Positions 51,626-60,218 of a stretch of 64,000 nucleotides of DNA are shown here, piece after piece. The notes beneath the pieces are model-generated. The model saw only the letters and a list, made by a program, of their open reading frames with translations. It searched no databases and was not told the DNA's origin. The stretch is from Pseudonocardia terrae (GTDB lineage Bacteria > Actinomycetota > Actinomycetes > Mycobacteriales > Pseudonocardiaceae), in the NCBI RefSeq assembly GCF_021343995.1, contig NZ_JAJTTE010000003.1:124001-188000 (forward strand), written 5' to 3'. The position numbers were made by a program, and so were the translations under genes. Position 1 is the first letter of the stretch, and the number at the start of each line of letters is the position of its first letter.

Positions 51626-52102
51626 CTAGTTCGCCCGGGCCCTCCGGCGCCACCACCGACTGCGTGGCGCGGGTGACTCCTCGGCTGTCTCCTCGGCGCG
51701 GGCCCGGCGGAGGGACTCCGACCGCGCCGCCCGGTGGGTCCGCCAGACCTCGACGGCGGCGTCGGGGTCGGCGCGGCGCAGCGGCAGCCGAGGACCGTCG
51801 GGGGCGCGCAGGTAGGCGACGACGCGGGCGTTCAGCTCGGCGACGAGGTCGCGCACGGCCCGTTCGGTGGGCAGGTCGCGGACCGTCTCCGGCAGCCGCT
51901 CGATCTCCTTGCGGAGCTGGATCGGGGTGGGCAGCAGGGCGTCGGACGGCACGCCCTCGCGCCTCAGGTAGCCCTTGATCCACCAGTTCTCGTCCGCGTC
52001 GGCCAGGTCGGGCAGGGGCTTGCCCTTGCCGGGCAGGTCGTCGAACTCGCCGCGTTCCACGGCCTCGCGGATGGCCTTCTCGACGGCGGACTCGTACCTC
52101 AT
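51626..52102 (-). CDS. DUF1992 (DnaJ-C28-like) protein
   Basis: 158 residues. The DUF1992 motif is clear: YESAVEKAIREAVERGEFDDLPGKGKPLPDLADADENWWIKGYLRREG (~3-50). The remainder is a basic, Arg-rich tail (PRSRWWRRRARAN). The family is widespread and of unknown function; the human relative is DNAJC28. The ATG at 52102 fits the motif start. It is divergent from the FMN-binding gene that follows. Confidence 0.85.
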   Translation of the reverse strand: MRYESAVEKAIREAVERGEFDDLPGKGKPLPDLADADENWWIKGYLRREGVPSDALLPTPIQLRKEIERLPETVRDLPTERAVRDLVAELNARVVAYLRAPDGPRLPLRRADPDAAVEVWRTHRAARSESLRRARAEETAEESPAPRSRWWRRRARAN

Positions 52103-52183
52103 GGAGCACCCCCGCTCCCACCGTAGGCGATGAGTTCCGGATCCGCGGCCGGTCCACCGCACGACGACCCGAGGAGGCCCGCC

Positions 52184-52708
52184 ATGACCCGCACGCTCGA
52201 GCCCGTGACCGAGTTCGACGGCCGCTACAGCGAGCCCGCCGCGCAGCCGACCCCGTGGGGCACGGCGCGCGCCCGGCTCGCCGACGCACCGCTGTACTGG
52301 GTCTCGACGATCCGGCCCGGCGGCCGCCGCCCGCACGTCACACCGCTGATCGGGGTCTGGCACGAGGGGGCGCTGCACTTCTGCACCGGGGCGGGGGAGC
52401 GCAAGGCGCGCAACCTCGCGCAGAACCGCGGCTGCGTGGTGACGACCGGGTGCAACGACCTGGACCGCGGGCTCGACGTCGTCGTCGAGGGCGAGGCGGT
52501 GCGCGTCACGAACCTCGCGGCGCTGCACGACGTCGCCGACGCCTACGTGGCGAAGTACGGCGAGGAGTGGCACTTCGACGTCACCGGCGACGACACCGAC
52601 GGGGCCTTCGTCGGCGACGGCGGCCCGGCCCTGGTGTTCGCCGTGGCCCCGGAGGCGGTGTGGGCCTTCGCCAAGGGCACCTACGGGCAGACCCGGTACC
52701 GCTTCTGA
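52184..52708 (+). CDS. Pyridoxamine 5'-phosphate oxidase-family (FMN/F420-binding split barrel) protein
   Basis: 174 residues. Split-barrel flavin fold: WGTARARLADAPLYWVSTIRPGGRRPHVTPLIGVWHEGALHFCTGAGERKARNLAQNRGCVVTTGCND (~25-90). The GERKARNL motif is typical of the FMN/F420-binding PPOX group. GAGGAGG precedes the ATG at 52184. Proteins of this kind reduce or protect small molecules with FMN or F420. Its neighbour on the other strand is an F420 LLM enzyme, convergent with it. Confidence 0.88.
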   Translation: MTRTLEPVTEFDGRYSEPAAQPTPWGTARARLADAPLYWVSTIRPGGRRPHVTPLIGVWHEGALHFCTGAGERKARNLAQNRGCVVTTGCNDLDRGLDVVVEGEAVRVTNLAALHDVADAYVAKYGEEWHFDVTGDDTDGAFVGDGGPALVFAVAPEAVWAFAKGTYGQTRYRF

Positions 52709-52727
52709 GGGGGCAGGAGAACGCGGG

Positions 52728-53753
52728 TCAGGAAAAGGCGTCGGCCACGGCCTCGAGCCCGCGCGGGTCGCCCTGCACCAGGATCGTGTCGACGACCGTC
52801 TCCTCCCAGGCGGCGAGCTCCGCGCGGATCTTGTCCTTCGGCCCGATCAGCGCGACGTCCTCGACCATCGCGGTGGGCACCGCGGCGACGGCCTCCTTCT
52901 TGCGGCCCGCCAGGTACAGCTCCTGGATCCGTGCGCACTCGGCCTCCCAGCCCATGCGCACGAAGACCTGGTTGTGGAAGTTGGCGTCCTTGGCGCCCAT
53001 CCCGCCGACGTAGAGGGCGAGGAAGGGCCGGACGTGGTCGGCGGCCCGCTCCACGTCCGCGTCGACGATCACGGGCAGGGATGCCTGGACCCGGAAGTCC
53101 TCCGGCGTGCGCCGGGCGCCGGGCCGGGCGAAGCCCTCGGCCAGGGCCTCGCGGTAGAAGGCGTCGGCCTTGGGGGAGAAGAAGAGCGGCAGCCAGCCGT
53201 CGGCGATCTCGGCGGCGAGCGCGACGTTCTTCGGGCCCTCGGCGGCCAGGAGGATCGGCAGGTCGGCCCGCACGGGGTGCACCGTGGAGCGGAGCGGCTT
53301 GCCCAGGCCTGCGCCCCCGTCGACCGGGAGCCGGTAGAACTCGCCGTCGAACGCCACGGGCTCCTCGCGGGCCAGCACCTTCCGCACGATCGTGACGTAC
53401 TCCCGGGTGCGGGCCAGCGGCCGCGGGTAGCGCTGCCCGTACCAGCCCTCCACGACCTGCGGGCCCGACGCGCCGAGACCCAGCACGAACCGGCCGCCGG
53501 AGAGGTGGTCCATGGTCAGCGCGGCCATGGCGGCGGCGGTCGGGGTGCGCGCGGCCATCTGCAGGATGTTGGTGCCCAACGTGATGCGGCTGGTCGCGGC
53601 GCCCCACCAGGCCAACGGCGTCAGGCAGTCCGACCCGTACGCCTCGGCCGACCACACCGACTCGAGGCCCAGCCGCTCGGCGGCCAGCACCGACTCCTGC
53701 GCACCCGGCGGCGGGCCCGAGGACCAGTAGCCGACGTGGAACCCCAGCCGCAT
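52728..53753 (-). CDS. LLM-class F420-dependent oxidoreductase
   Basis: 341 residues. Family parts: LGFHVGYWSSGPPPGAQESVLAAERLGLESVWSAEAYGSDCLTPLAWWGAATSRITLGTNILQM (start, ~2-66, family pattern) and LSGGRFVLGLGASGPQVVEGWYG (~85-107). The LGLGASGPQVVEGW signature is that of the TIGR03559-like actinobacterial F420 enzymes. The ATG follows GGAGGAGG. Substrate unknown. It is convergent with the PPOX-family gene and divergent from DUF937. Confidence 0.9.
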   Translation of the reverse strand: MRLGFHVGYWSSGPPPGAQESVLAAERLGLESVWSAEAYGSDCLTPLAWWGAATSRITLGTNILQMAARTPTAAAMAALTMDHLSGGRFVLGLGASGPQVVEGWYGQRYPRPLARTREYVTIVRKVLAREEPVAFDGEFYRLPVDGGAGLGKPLRSTVHPVRADLPILLAAEGPKNVALAAEIADGWLPLFFSPKADAFYREALAEGFARPGARRTPEDFRVQASLPVIVDADVERAADHVRPFLALYVGGMGAKDANFHNQVFVRMGWEAECARIQELYLAGRKKEAVAAVPTAMVEDVALIGPKDKIRAELAAWEETVVDTILVQGDPRGLEAVADAFS

Positions 53754-53872
53754 GACGCCTCCTCCTGTGTCGGCGGAAACCTACCCGGCTCCTGTGGATG
53801 GCCCTGTGGACCGTGTGGATGGAGATGCGGAGCGGGCGCGCGAACACGTCGAGCGCCGCTAGTCTCCGCCCC

Positions 53873-54541
53873 ATGAGCCCGGTCGACGAGATCCTCGCCC
53901 AGGTTCCGCTCGGAGACCTCGCCGCCCGCCTGGGCGTCGACGAGGCCACCGCGGAACACGCCGCCCGCCAGGCCCTGCCCGCCCTGCTCGGCGGTATCCA
54001 GGCCAACGCGGAGGACCCCGCGCGGGCCGCCTCCTTCGCGCAGGCCGTGCAGCAGCACGACTCCGGCCTGATCGACGGCGGCGTGGACCTCGGGCAGGTC
54101 GACACCACGGACGGCGACCGGATCGTCGGGCACGTGTTCGGCGAGCAGCGCCCGCTCGTGGTCAACCAGCTCGGCGGGATCGGCCCGCTCGGTGCGGGTC
54201 CCGGCGGTCCGGGCCCGGGCGGCGCGGGCCCAGGCGGCGCGGCCCCCGACGCACCCGCCGCGCAGGGCGCCCTCGGCGGGCAGGACGGCTCCGGGCTGAT
54301 CGCGAAGCTGCTGCCGCTCCTGGCCCCGATCGTGATGTCCTACCTGGCCAAGAAGCTGGCCGGCGGTTCCGCGAACACGGGCGGGCTGCCCGGGGCCGGC
54401 GCGGGCTCCGGCGGCGGGCTCGGCGACCTGCTCGGCGGCATCCTCGGTGGCGGAGCGGGCGGGCAGTCCGGCCAGGGCGGGATCCTCGGCGGCGGCCTGG
54501 GCGACCTCCTCGGCGGCCTGCTCGGCGGCGGCCGCAAATAA
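53873..54541 (+). CDS. DUF937 protein with Gly-rich tail
   Basis: 222 residues. DUF937 core: VDEILAQVPLGDLAARLGVDEATAEHAARQALPALLGGIQANAEDPARAASFAQAVQQHDSGLIDGG (~3-70) and QVDTTDGDRIVGHVFGEQRPLVVNQL. The second half is a glycine-rich, low-complexity repeat (GGILGGG, GGLLGGG) with one hydrophobic segment LIAKLLPLLAPIVMSYLAKKL. A CTAGTCT -10-like motif a few bases before the ATG suggests a leaderless transcript. Function unknown. Confidence 0.85.
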   Translation: MSPVDEILAQVPLGDLAARLGVDEATAEHAARQALPALLGGIQANAEDPARAASFAQAVQQHDSGLIDGGVDLGQVDTTDGDRIVGHVFGEQRPLVVNQLGGIGPLGAGPGGPGPGGAGPGGAAPDAPAAQGALGGQDGSGLIAKLLPLLAPIVMSYLAKKLAGGSANTGGLPGAGAGSGGGLGDLLGGILGGGAGGQSGQGGILGGGLGDLLGGLLGGGRK

Positions 54542-54545
54542 CCCC

Positions 54546-54654
54546 GAGTGCGTTATGGCTCCACAACGCACTCACAGGACGCCAATCCGAACATTTATGG
54601 TTCCATAACGCACTCACGAGGCTCGCATTCGTGCGTCATGGCTCCATGATGCGT
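54546..54654. repeat. Triple palindromic hairpin element between convergent genes
   Basis: Three related palindromes. Unit 1 (54546-54573): GAGTGCGTT and AACGCACTC arms around ATGGCTCCAC. Unit 2 (54595-54608 core): TTATGG-TT-CCATAA with only the right arm AACGCACTC kept. Unit 3 (54631-54654): TCATGG-CT-CCATGA with GTGCG/TGCGT flanks. The ancestor looks like GAGTGCG-TTATGG-NN-CCATAA-CGCACTC. It occupies the gap between DUF937 and the acyl-CoA ligase, so it may double as a terminator for both. Confidence 0.85.
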
Positions 54655-54658
54655 GGGC

Positions 54659-56221
54659 TCAGCGCACCTGCTGGCGCAGTACCGGCTTGAGGACCTTGCC
54701 CGAGGCGTTGCGCGGCAGCGCGTCGAGCACCAGCACCCGGGTCGGCTTCTTGTACGAGGCGAGCCGGGTGCGGCACCACTCGGTGAGGTCGTCGAGCGAC
54801 GGCGGCGCGGCGGGGTCCAGCGGCACGACCACGGCGACCGGGGTCTCGCCCCACTTCTCGTGCGGCGCGGCGACCACGGCGACGTCGGCCACCGCGGGGT
54901 GCCCGGCCAGGACGTTCTCCACCTCGGCGCAGTAGATGTTCTCCCCGCCGGAAATGATCATGTCCTTCTTCCGGTCGACGACGTAGAGGAAGCCCTCCTC
55001 GTCCTCGCGCACCAGGTCGCCCGAGTGGAACCAGCCGCCGGCGAAGGCCTCCTCGGTGGCCCCGGGCAGGTTCCAGTAGCCGGACATGAGGTTCGGGCCG
55101 CGGTAGACGATCTCGCCGATCTCGCCCTGGGCGACGTCCTTCATCTCGTCGTCGACGATCCGGATGGCCACGGCCGGCACCGGCCTGCCCACCGAGCCGA
55201 TCTTGCGGATCGCGTCCTCGCCCTCCAGCACCGTGGTGACGGGGGACATCTCGGTCTGCCCGAAGGTGCACACGTTGGGCACGCCGGGGAAGGTCTCGGC
55301 CATCCGCTCCAGCAGGGTGACCGACGCCGGGGCCGCACCCCAGCACATGACCCGCAGGTGGGCGGCCCGCCGGCCGGCGTCGGGCACGCCGACCACGGCC
55401 TGCCACTGCGCGGGGACGAGGAACACGTGCGTGACCCGTTCGCGCTCCAGGACGTCGAGCAGCGCGTCGGGCTCGAACTGGCCGCTGGGCTGGATCACCG
55501 TGGTGCCGCCGGTCGCGATCAGCGGCGCGATGCTGCCGATCGCCGCGATGTGGAACATCGGCGAGGCACAGAGGTTGACCTCGTCCTCGCGGTAGAGGCG
55601 CCAGTAGCGGATCAGCGTCTGGGTCTGCACCGACAGGTTGAGGTGGCTGAGCACCGCGCCCTTGGGTCGCCCGGTGGTGCCGGACGTGTACATGATCAGC
55701 GCGGGGTCGTGCTCGTCGATCTCGACCTCGGGCAGCGGGCGCTCGGGGCCCGCCGCCAGCTCGTCGAACGACAGGGAGCCGGGGCCGGCCCCGGCCGGGT
55801 CGGCCCCGGTGACCAGCACGACGCCCGGGCCGGCGAGCGTGCCGCGGACCTGCGCCGCGAGCGGGGCGAGGTCGGCGTCGACGGCCAGCGCGACGGCGCC
55901 GCTGTCGCCGAGGATGAACGCGACCTCCTCGGCCGAGAGCCGGAAGTTCACCGGCACGGCGATGGCGCGCAGGGCGTTCGCGGCCAGCACGGCCTCGATG
56001 AACTCGGGCCGGTTGCTCATGAGCACACCGACGCGGTCGCCCTCGCGCACGCCCTGCTCGGCCAGCGCTCCCGCCAGGGCCCGGACGCGCGACCGCAGCC
56101 GCGTCCAGGTGATCGGTTCGCCCCGGAAGACCAGGGCGGCGCGGTCGGGCGTCTGGTGGGCGTGCCGGTCGATCTGCGCGATCCAGTGCTGGCCGCTGCC
56201 GGGGAGTCGCGAGGACGTCAT
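54659..56221 (-). CDS. AMP-forming acyl-CoA synthetase
   Basis: 520 residues. P-loop LIMYTSGTTGRPKGAVLSH (~175-193), FGQTEMSP (A5), GWFHSGDLVREDEEGFLYVVDRKKDMIISGGENIYCAEVE (A7-A8 region, ~385-425, family pattern) and C-terminal catalytic Lys in NASGKVLKPVL. It has the layout of medium or long chain fatty acyl-CoA and aromatic acyl-CoA ligases. It is 84 bases downstream of the alcohol dehydrogenase on the same strand, so the two may form an operon: alcohol oxidation and acid activation. Substrate unknown. Confidence 0.88.
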   Translation of the reverse strand: MTSSRLPGSGQHWIAQIDRHAHQTPDRAALVFRGEPITWTRLRSRVRALAGALAEQGVREGDRVGVLMSNRPEFIEAVLAANALRAIAVPVNFRLSAEEVAFILGDSGAVALAVDADLAPLAAQVRGTLAGPGVVLVTGADPAGAGPGSLSFDELAAGPERPLPEVEIDEHDPALIMYTSGTTGRPKGAVLSHLNLSVQTQTLIRYWRLYREDEVNLCASPMFHIAAIGSIAPLIATGGTTVIQPSGQFEPDALLDVLERERVTHVFLVPAQWQAVVGVPDAGRRAAHLRVMCWGAAPASVTLLERMAETFPGVPNVCTFGQTEMSPVTTVLEGEDAIRKIGSVGRPVPAVAIRIVDDEMKDVAQGEIGEIVYRGPNLMSGYWNLPGATEEAFAGGWFHSGDLVREDEEGFLYVVDRKKDMIISGGENIYCAEVENVLAGHPAVADVAVVAAPHEKWGETPVAVVVPLDPAAPPSLDDLTEWCRTRLASYKKPTRVLVLDALPRNASGKVLKPVLRQQVR

Positions 56222-56305
56222 CGTTCTCCTGAGGTCGCCTGGACGTGGTCATCCTCCGGCGGCGGGAGGGGCCCGCCGCCGGAGGAGAGCTTGCCGGACC
56301 GCGGT

Positions 56306-57433
56306 CTACCAGTCGGCCTCGGTGTAGCGGACGACGCCGCGCAGGTTCTTCCCGTCGCGCATGTCCTGGTAGCCCTGGTTGATCTCCTCCAGGGAGTAGG
56401 TGCGGGTGACGAGCTCGTCGAGCTTGAGCCGGCCCGCGCGGTACTCGTCGAGCAGCTTCGGGATCTGCGTGCGCGGGCTGATCCCGCCGAAGATCGCGCC
56501 CTGGATCCGCTTCTGCAGCAGGGCCAGCTCGAACAGCCCGACCTTGGCGTCGATCTGCTGCATGTCCGCGATCGCCGTGACGACGACCTGGCCGCCCTTC
56601 GCGGTGAGGTCGAGCGCGGGCTGGATCATGTCGCCCTCCAGCTCGCCGACGGTCAGCGCCACGGTGTCGGCCATCGCGCCCCAGCTCAGGTCGCGCAGCG
56701 GCTCGAGCGCCTCCTCCATCGAGGAGAAGGTGTGGGTGGCGCCGAACTCCTGGGCCCACTCGCGCTTGTAGGCCACCGGGTCCACGGCGACGACCATCCG
56801 GGCCCCCGCCGCGGCCGCACCCTGCACCGCGTTGATCCCGACGCCGCCGACGCCGACGACGACCACGACGTCGCCGGCCTTGGTGCCCCCGATCGAGGCG
56901 GTGGAGCCCCAGCCGGTGGAGACGCCGCAGCCGAGCAGGGCCGCGGTGGCCAGGTCGACGTCCTTCTCGATCTTGATCACGGACGACTGGTTGACGCAGA
57001 CGTACGGGGCGAACGTCCCGAGCAGGCACATCGGCGAGACCGGGTTGCCGGACGCGGTGATCCGGAAGGTGTCGTCGGCGATGGCCTTGCCGGTCAGCAG
57101 GTTCGCGCCCTGGTCGCAGAGGTTCTGCATGCCCCTGGAGCACGGCCGGCAGACGCCGCAGGCGGGGATGAAGCCGAGGACGACGTGGTCGCCCTCCGCG
57201 AGCCCGACGACGCCCGGGCCCACCTTGGTCACCACGCCGGCGCCCTCGTGCCCGCCCAGGACGGGGTACACGGCCACGGTGTTCGCCCCGGTCCGGACGT
57301 GCTCGTCGGAGTGGCAGAGGCCGGTGGCGGCCAGCCGGACCTGCACCTCCCCGGCGACCGGGTCCCCGATCTCGATCTCCTCGACCTTCCAGTCGGTGTT
57401 CGGCTCGTACAGCAGGGCACCCTTGGTCTTCAC
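56306..57433 (-). CDS. NDMA-dependent (nicotinoprotein) alcohol dehydrogenase
   Basis: 375 residues of the zinc medium-chain ADH family. Zinc ligands: Cys in ATGLCHSDEHVRTG (~38-50), His/Glu in VLGGHEGAG (~60-68) and the structural cluster CGVCRPCSRGMQNLCDQG (~92-109). Rossmann motif VVVVGVGGVGINAVQGAAAAG (~190-210). The sequence pattern matches NDMA-dependent, mycofactocin-associated nicotinoprotein ADHs, which keep NAD bound and pass electrons to an external acceptor. No mycofactocin genes are in view. It precedes an acyl-CoA ligase. Confidence 0.9.
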   Translation of the reverse strand: MKTKGALLYEPNTDWKVEEIEIGDPVAGEVQVRLAATGLCHSDEHVRTGANTVAVYPVLGGHEGAGVVTKVGPGVVGLAEGDHVVLGFIPACGVCRPCSRGMQNLCDQGANLLTGKAIADDTFRITASGNPVSPMCLLGTFAPYVCVNQSSVIKIEKDVDLATAALLGCGVSTGWGSTASIGGTKAGDVVVVVGVGGVGINAVQGAAAAGARMVVAVDPVAYKREWAQEFGATHTFSSMEEALEPLRDLSWGAMADTVALTVGELEGDMIQPALDLTAKGGQVVVTAIADMQQIDAKVGLFELALLQKRIQGAIFGGISPRTQIPKLLDEYRAGRLKLDELVTRTYSLEEINQGYQDMRDGKNLRGVVRYTEADW

Positions 57434-57708
57434 GCTTCCTCCGACGGTGGGGGTCTGGCGACGGCGCGAGTCTCACATGACGACGACGTCACTCTCAAGG
57501 GTCTGCTGATCGATCGTTCAGCCCCGGACGGCGGCCCCGGGGCGCGTCGGATCGGTCACACCGGTTCGCCCGCAACGCCCGGCGCGCCCTTACCGTCCCG
57601 CTTGCGCCGTCCGCGCACTCCCCGCACTCCGCACACTCCCCGCTCTCCCCGCCGCAGCCTCCGCACCGTCGCCGACCGCTGCCCGGCGACGACCCGTGAA
57701 GGCCGCCC
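57434..57708. other. 275-bp divergent gap between ADH and SulP genes
   Basis: No gene is seen. It contains a near-palindrome TGATCGATCGTTCA (57507-57520) and a low-complexity CCGCACTCC/CCCGC run (about 57600-57665). Promoters of both sides should be here, but none is clear. Confidence 0.6.
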
Positions 57709-58943
57709 GTGTCCCGTCCCGCCCCGTCCGGCGCCGCTGTGCCCGGCTCCGTCCGGTCCGCGTTCGCGCGACCCGCCGTCCTGCGCACCGAGGTGCTGTC
57801 CGGCCTGGTGGTCGCGCTCGCCCTGATCCCCGAGGCGATCGCCTTCTCGATCATCGCGGGGTCGACCCGCGGGTCGGGCTCTTCGCCTCGTTCACGATGG
57901 CCGTGACGATCTCGCTGGTCGGCGGCCGCCCGGCGATGATCTCCGCCGCGACGGGCGCGGTGGCGCTCGTGGTGGCCCCGCTGGTCCGCGAGCACGGGCT
58001 GTCGTACCTGGTCGCCTGCGTGATCCTGGCCGGGGTCCTCCAGGTCGTGTTCGGGCTGCTGGGCGTGGCCAGGCTGATGCGGTTCCTGCCGCACAGCGTG
58101 ATGGTCGGCTTCGTCAACACGCTCGCGATCCTCATCGCGGCCGCGCAGTTCCCACAGGTCTCGGGCGTGCCGTGGGCGGTCTACCCGCTACTGGGGGCGG
58201 GCCTGGTGATCATGGTGCTGCTGCCCCGGCTGACCCGGGCGGTGCCCGCGCCGCTCGTCGCGATCGTGGTGCTCACGGCCGTCACGGTGGGGGCGGGGAT
58301 CGCCGTGCCGACTTTCGGGGACCAGGGGGCGCTGCAGTCGACGCTGCCCGTGCCGGGCCTGCCCGACGTGCCGCCGACCTGGGAGACGCTGCGCATTGTC
58401 GCGCCCTACGCGGTCGGGATGGCGCTGGTCGGCCTGCTCGAGTCGCTGATGACCACGCGCCTGGTCGACGAGATCACCGACACCCGCTCCGACGCCCGCC
58501 GGGAGTCCCGGGGCCAGGGCGTGGCCAACGTCGTCACCGGGATCTTCGGCGGCATGGGCGGCTGCGCGATGATCGGCCAGACGATGATCAACGTCCGGGC
58601 CGGCGCCCGCACCCGGCTGTCGACCTTCCTCGCCGGGGTTTTCCTGCTGGTGCTGTGCGTGGTGCTCGGGCCGGTCGTCGCGTGGATCCCGATGGCCGCG
58701 CTCGCCGGCGTCATGCTCATGGTGGCGGTGGGCACCTTCCGCTTCGCCTACGCCGAGGACCCGGCCGGCGTGACGATCGACCTTTCCGACGCGCACGTCT
58801 GGGACGCCTCGACGGTGGCCGTGCTCGACGCCGTCACGCAGAAGTACGCAGCTCGTGGGACCGAGGTGACGATCACCGGGATGGACGCCGACAGCGCGCG
58901 TCGGCACGAGGCCCTGGCGGGACGCCTCGGCGCCGCCGCGTGA
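57709..58943 (+). pseudogene. SulP-family anion transporter, frameshifted and internally deleted
   Basis: The N-terminus (GTG or nearby start at 57709) reads LSGLVVALALIPEAIAFSIIAG in one frame, then the family sequence VDPRVGLFASFTMAV continues in another. A missing G in the run at 57858-57861 explains the shift. Downstream the helices to AALAGVMLMVAVGTF are intact, but the sequence then jumps to RFAYAEDPAGVTIDLSDAHVWDASTVAVLDAV, the C-terminal STAS end; roughly 85 to 100 residues (last helices and the first STAS strands) are gone. Reconstructed length is about 411 against 490-550 in intact SulP proteins. Non-functional in all likelihood; substrate would have been sulfate or bicarbonate. Confidence 0.88.
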
Positions 58944-58985
58944 GTCCCGGGGCCTGAGCCCCACGGCCTGGGCGCAGAGCCCGGG

Positions 58986-60059
58986 TCACAGGGCGCCGGT
59001 GACCGCCAGCAGGCCCAGGCTCGACGCGGCCACGGCGGCCCACAGCAGGCCGCCGAGCAGCAGCGGGCGGAACCCGGCGGCGCGCATGTCCGCGAACCGG
59101 AGGGTGAGCCCGATGCCGGCCAGCGCCGTCGTCAGGAGGAAGGTGCCGAGCAGGGCGAGGGCGTCGTGCCAGCCCGCGGGCACGAGCCCGAGGCTCTGCG
59201 CGCCGGCCGCCAGCAGGAACCCCACCAGGAACAGCGGCACGACCTTCCGCCACGGCACCCGGCGAGCCTCCCCGGCCCGACGGCCGCGCAGCAGGGCCAG
59301 CACGAGGACGACCGGCACGATCATGAGGGTCCTCGTCAGCTTGACCACGACGCCCTCCTGCGCGGCCTGCGGTCCGTAGGAGACGGCGGCCGCCACCACG
59401 GACGACGTGTCGTTGATCGCCGTGCCGGCCCAGAGCCCGAACGCGGTCTGGTCCATCGCGAGCGCGTGCCCCACCACCGGGAAGAGCAGCACGGCGGCCA
59501 CGTTGAAGGTCACGATCGTGCCGACGGCGTAGGCCAGGTCGGTCCGCCGGGGCTCGATCACGGAGGCGACGGCCGCGATCGCCGAGGCGCCGCAGATCCC
59601 CGTCCCGACCGAGACCAGGGTCCGGGTGTCGCCGGCGACGCCGAGCATCCGGCCGAGCAGCCAGCCGCCGGCCAACGCCACCGCGAGCGTGCCGAGCATG
59701 ACCGGCAGCGAACCGACCCCGACCCGCACCACCTGCTGCAGCGAGATGCCGGTGCCGAGCACCACGATCGACGCCTGCAGCAACGGCCGGGCGGCCACGG
59801 CGAGCCCGGGCGCCAGGACGCGGCCCGGCCGGATCACCGCCCCGACCAACGCGCCCAGCAGGATCCCCAGCACCGGCCCGCCGAGCACCGGGAGCAGCCG
59901 GCCGAGGGCGGTCGCAGCGGCGGCGACCAGCAGGGCGAGCCCGAGCCCGGGGCCGATGCGGCGCACGAACCGGCCGACCCGACCGAGCCCTGCGGTAGCG
60001 GACCCGAGGAGCCCGGTGCCACGGAGGGCGGGGGTCCCACCCACGGACCAGGTGCTCAT
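58986..60059 (-). CDS. YeiH/UPF0324-type putative sulfate exporter
   Basis: 357 residues with about 9-10 transmembrane segments: LGLALLVAAAATALGRLLPVLGGPVLGILLGALVGAV (~37-73, family pattern), GISLQQVVRVGVGSLPVMLGTLAVALAGGWLLGRMLGV, GICGASAIAAVASVIEP and AINDTSSVVAAAVSYG (typical UPF0324 motifs). The ATG at 60059 follows GGGAGAG. A symmetric nested palindrome lies 19 bases upstream. It stands convergent with the broken SulP gene, an intriguing pair for sulfur-anion traffic, though the family's function is only putatively sulfate export. Confidence 0.85.
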   Translation of the reverse strand: MSTWSVGGTPALRGTGLLGSATAGLGRVGRFVRRIGPGLGLALLVAAAATALGRLLPVLGGPVLGILLGALVGAVIRPGRVLAPGLAVAARPLLQASIVVLGTGISLQQVVRVGVGSLPVMLGTLAVALAGGWLLGRMLGVAGDTRTLVSVGTGICGASAIAAVASVIEPRRTDLAYAVGTIVTFNVAAVLLFPVVGHALAMDQTAFGLWAGTAINDTSSVVAAAVSYGPQAAQEGVVVKLTRTLMIVPVVLVLALLRGRRAGEARRVPWRKVVPLFLVGFLLAAGAQSLGLVPAGWHDALALLGTFLLTTALAGIGLTLRFADMRAAGFRPLLLGGLLWAAVAASSLGLLAVTGAL

Positions 60060-60077
60060 CGTCTCTCCCTTCGGGAC

Positions 60078-60111
60078 GTCGACCAGAAATGTACGGACAT
60101 TATGGGTCGAC
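60078..60111. promoter_or_regulatory. Symmetric nested palindrome upstream of YeiH gene
   Basis: Outer arms GTCGACC (60078-60084) and GGTCGAC (60105-60111); inner arms AATGT (60088-60092) and ACATT (60097-60101); spacers of 3, 4 and 3 bases, so the 34-bp site is fully symmetric. It is 19 bases upstream of the YeiH start and within the 159-base divergent gap before the MFS gene. It is likely an operator. Confidence 0.55.
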
Positions 60112-60218
60112 GGCAAGAGCCGGGGCCGAAAGGGGATCGCAAGGTGATCCACCCAGCGTGACCTAGTTCACGGTGCAACACTCCTGCGCACCACGCCGTC
60201 GGACCGGGAGAGGCCCTC

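Noticed and set aside
57600..57665. Repeat array before the SulP gene
   Set aside because: The CCGCACTCC-like run has irregular spacing and is simple low-complexity sequence.
54653..57826. 1057-codon plus-strand frame opposite the acyl-CoA ligase and alcohol dehydrogenase
   Set aside because: No family signature and composition typical of an antisense frame; both minus-strand genes have full sets of catalytic motifs.
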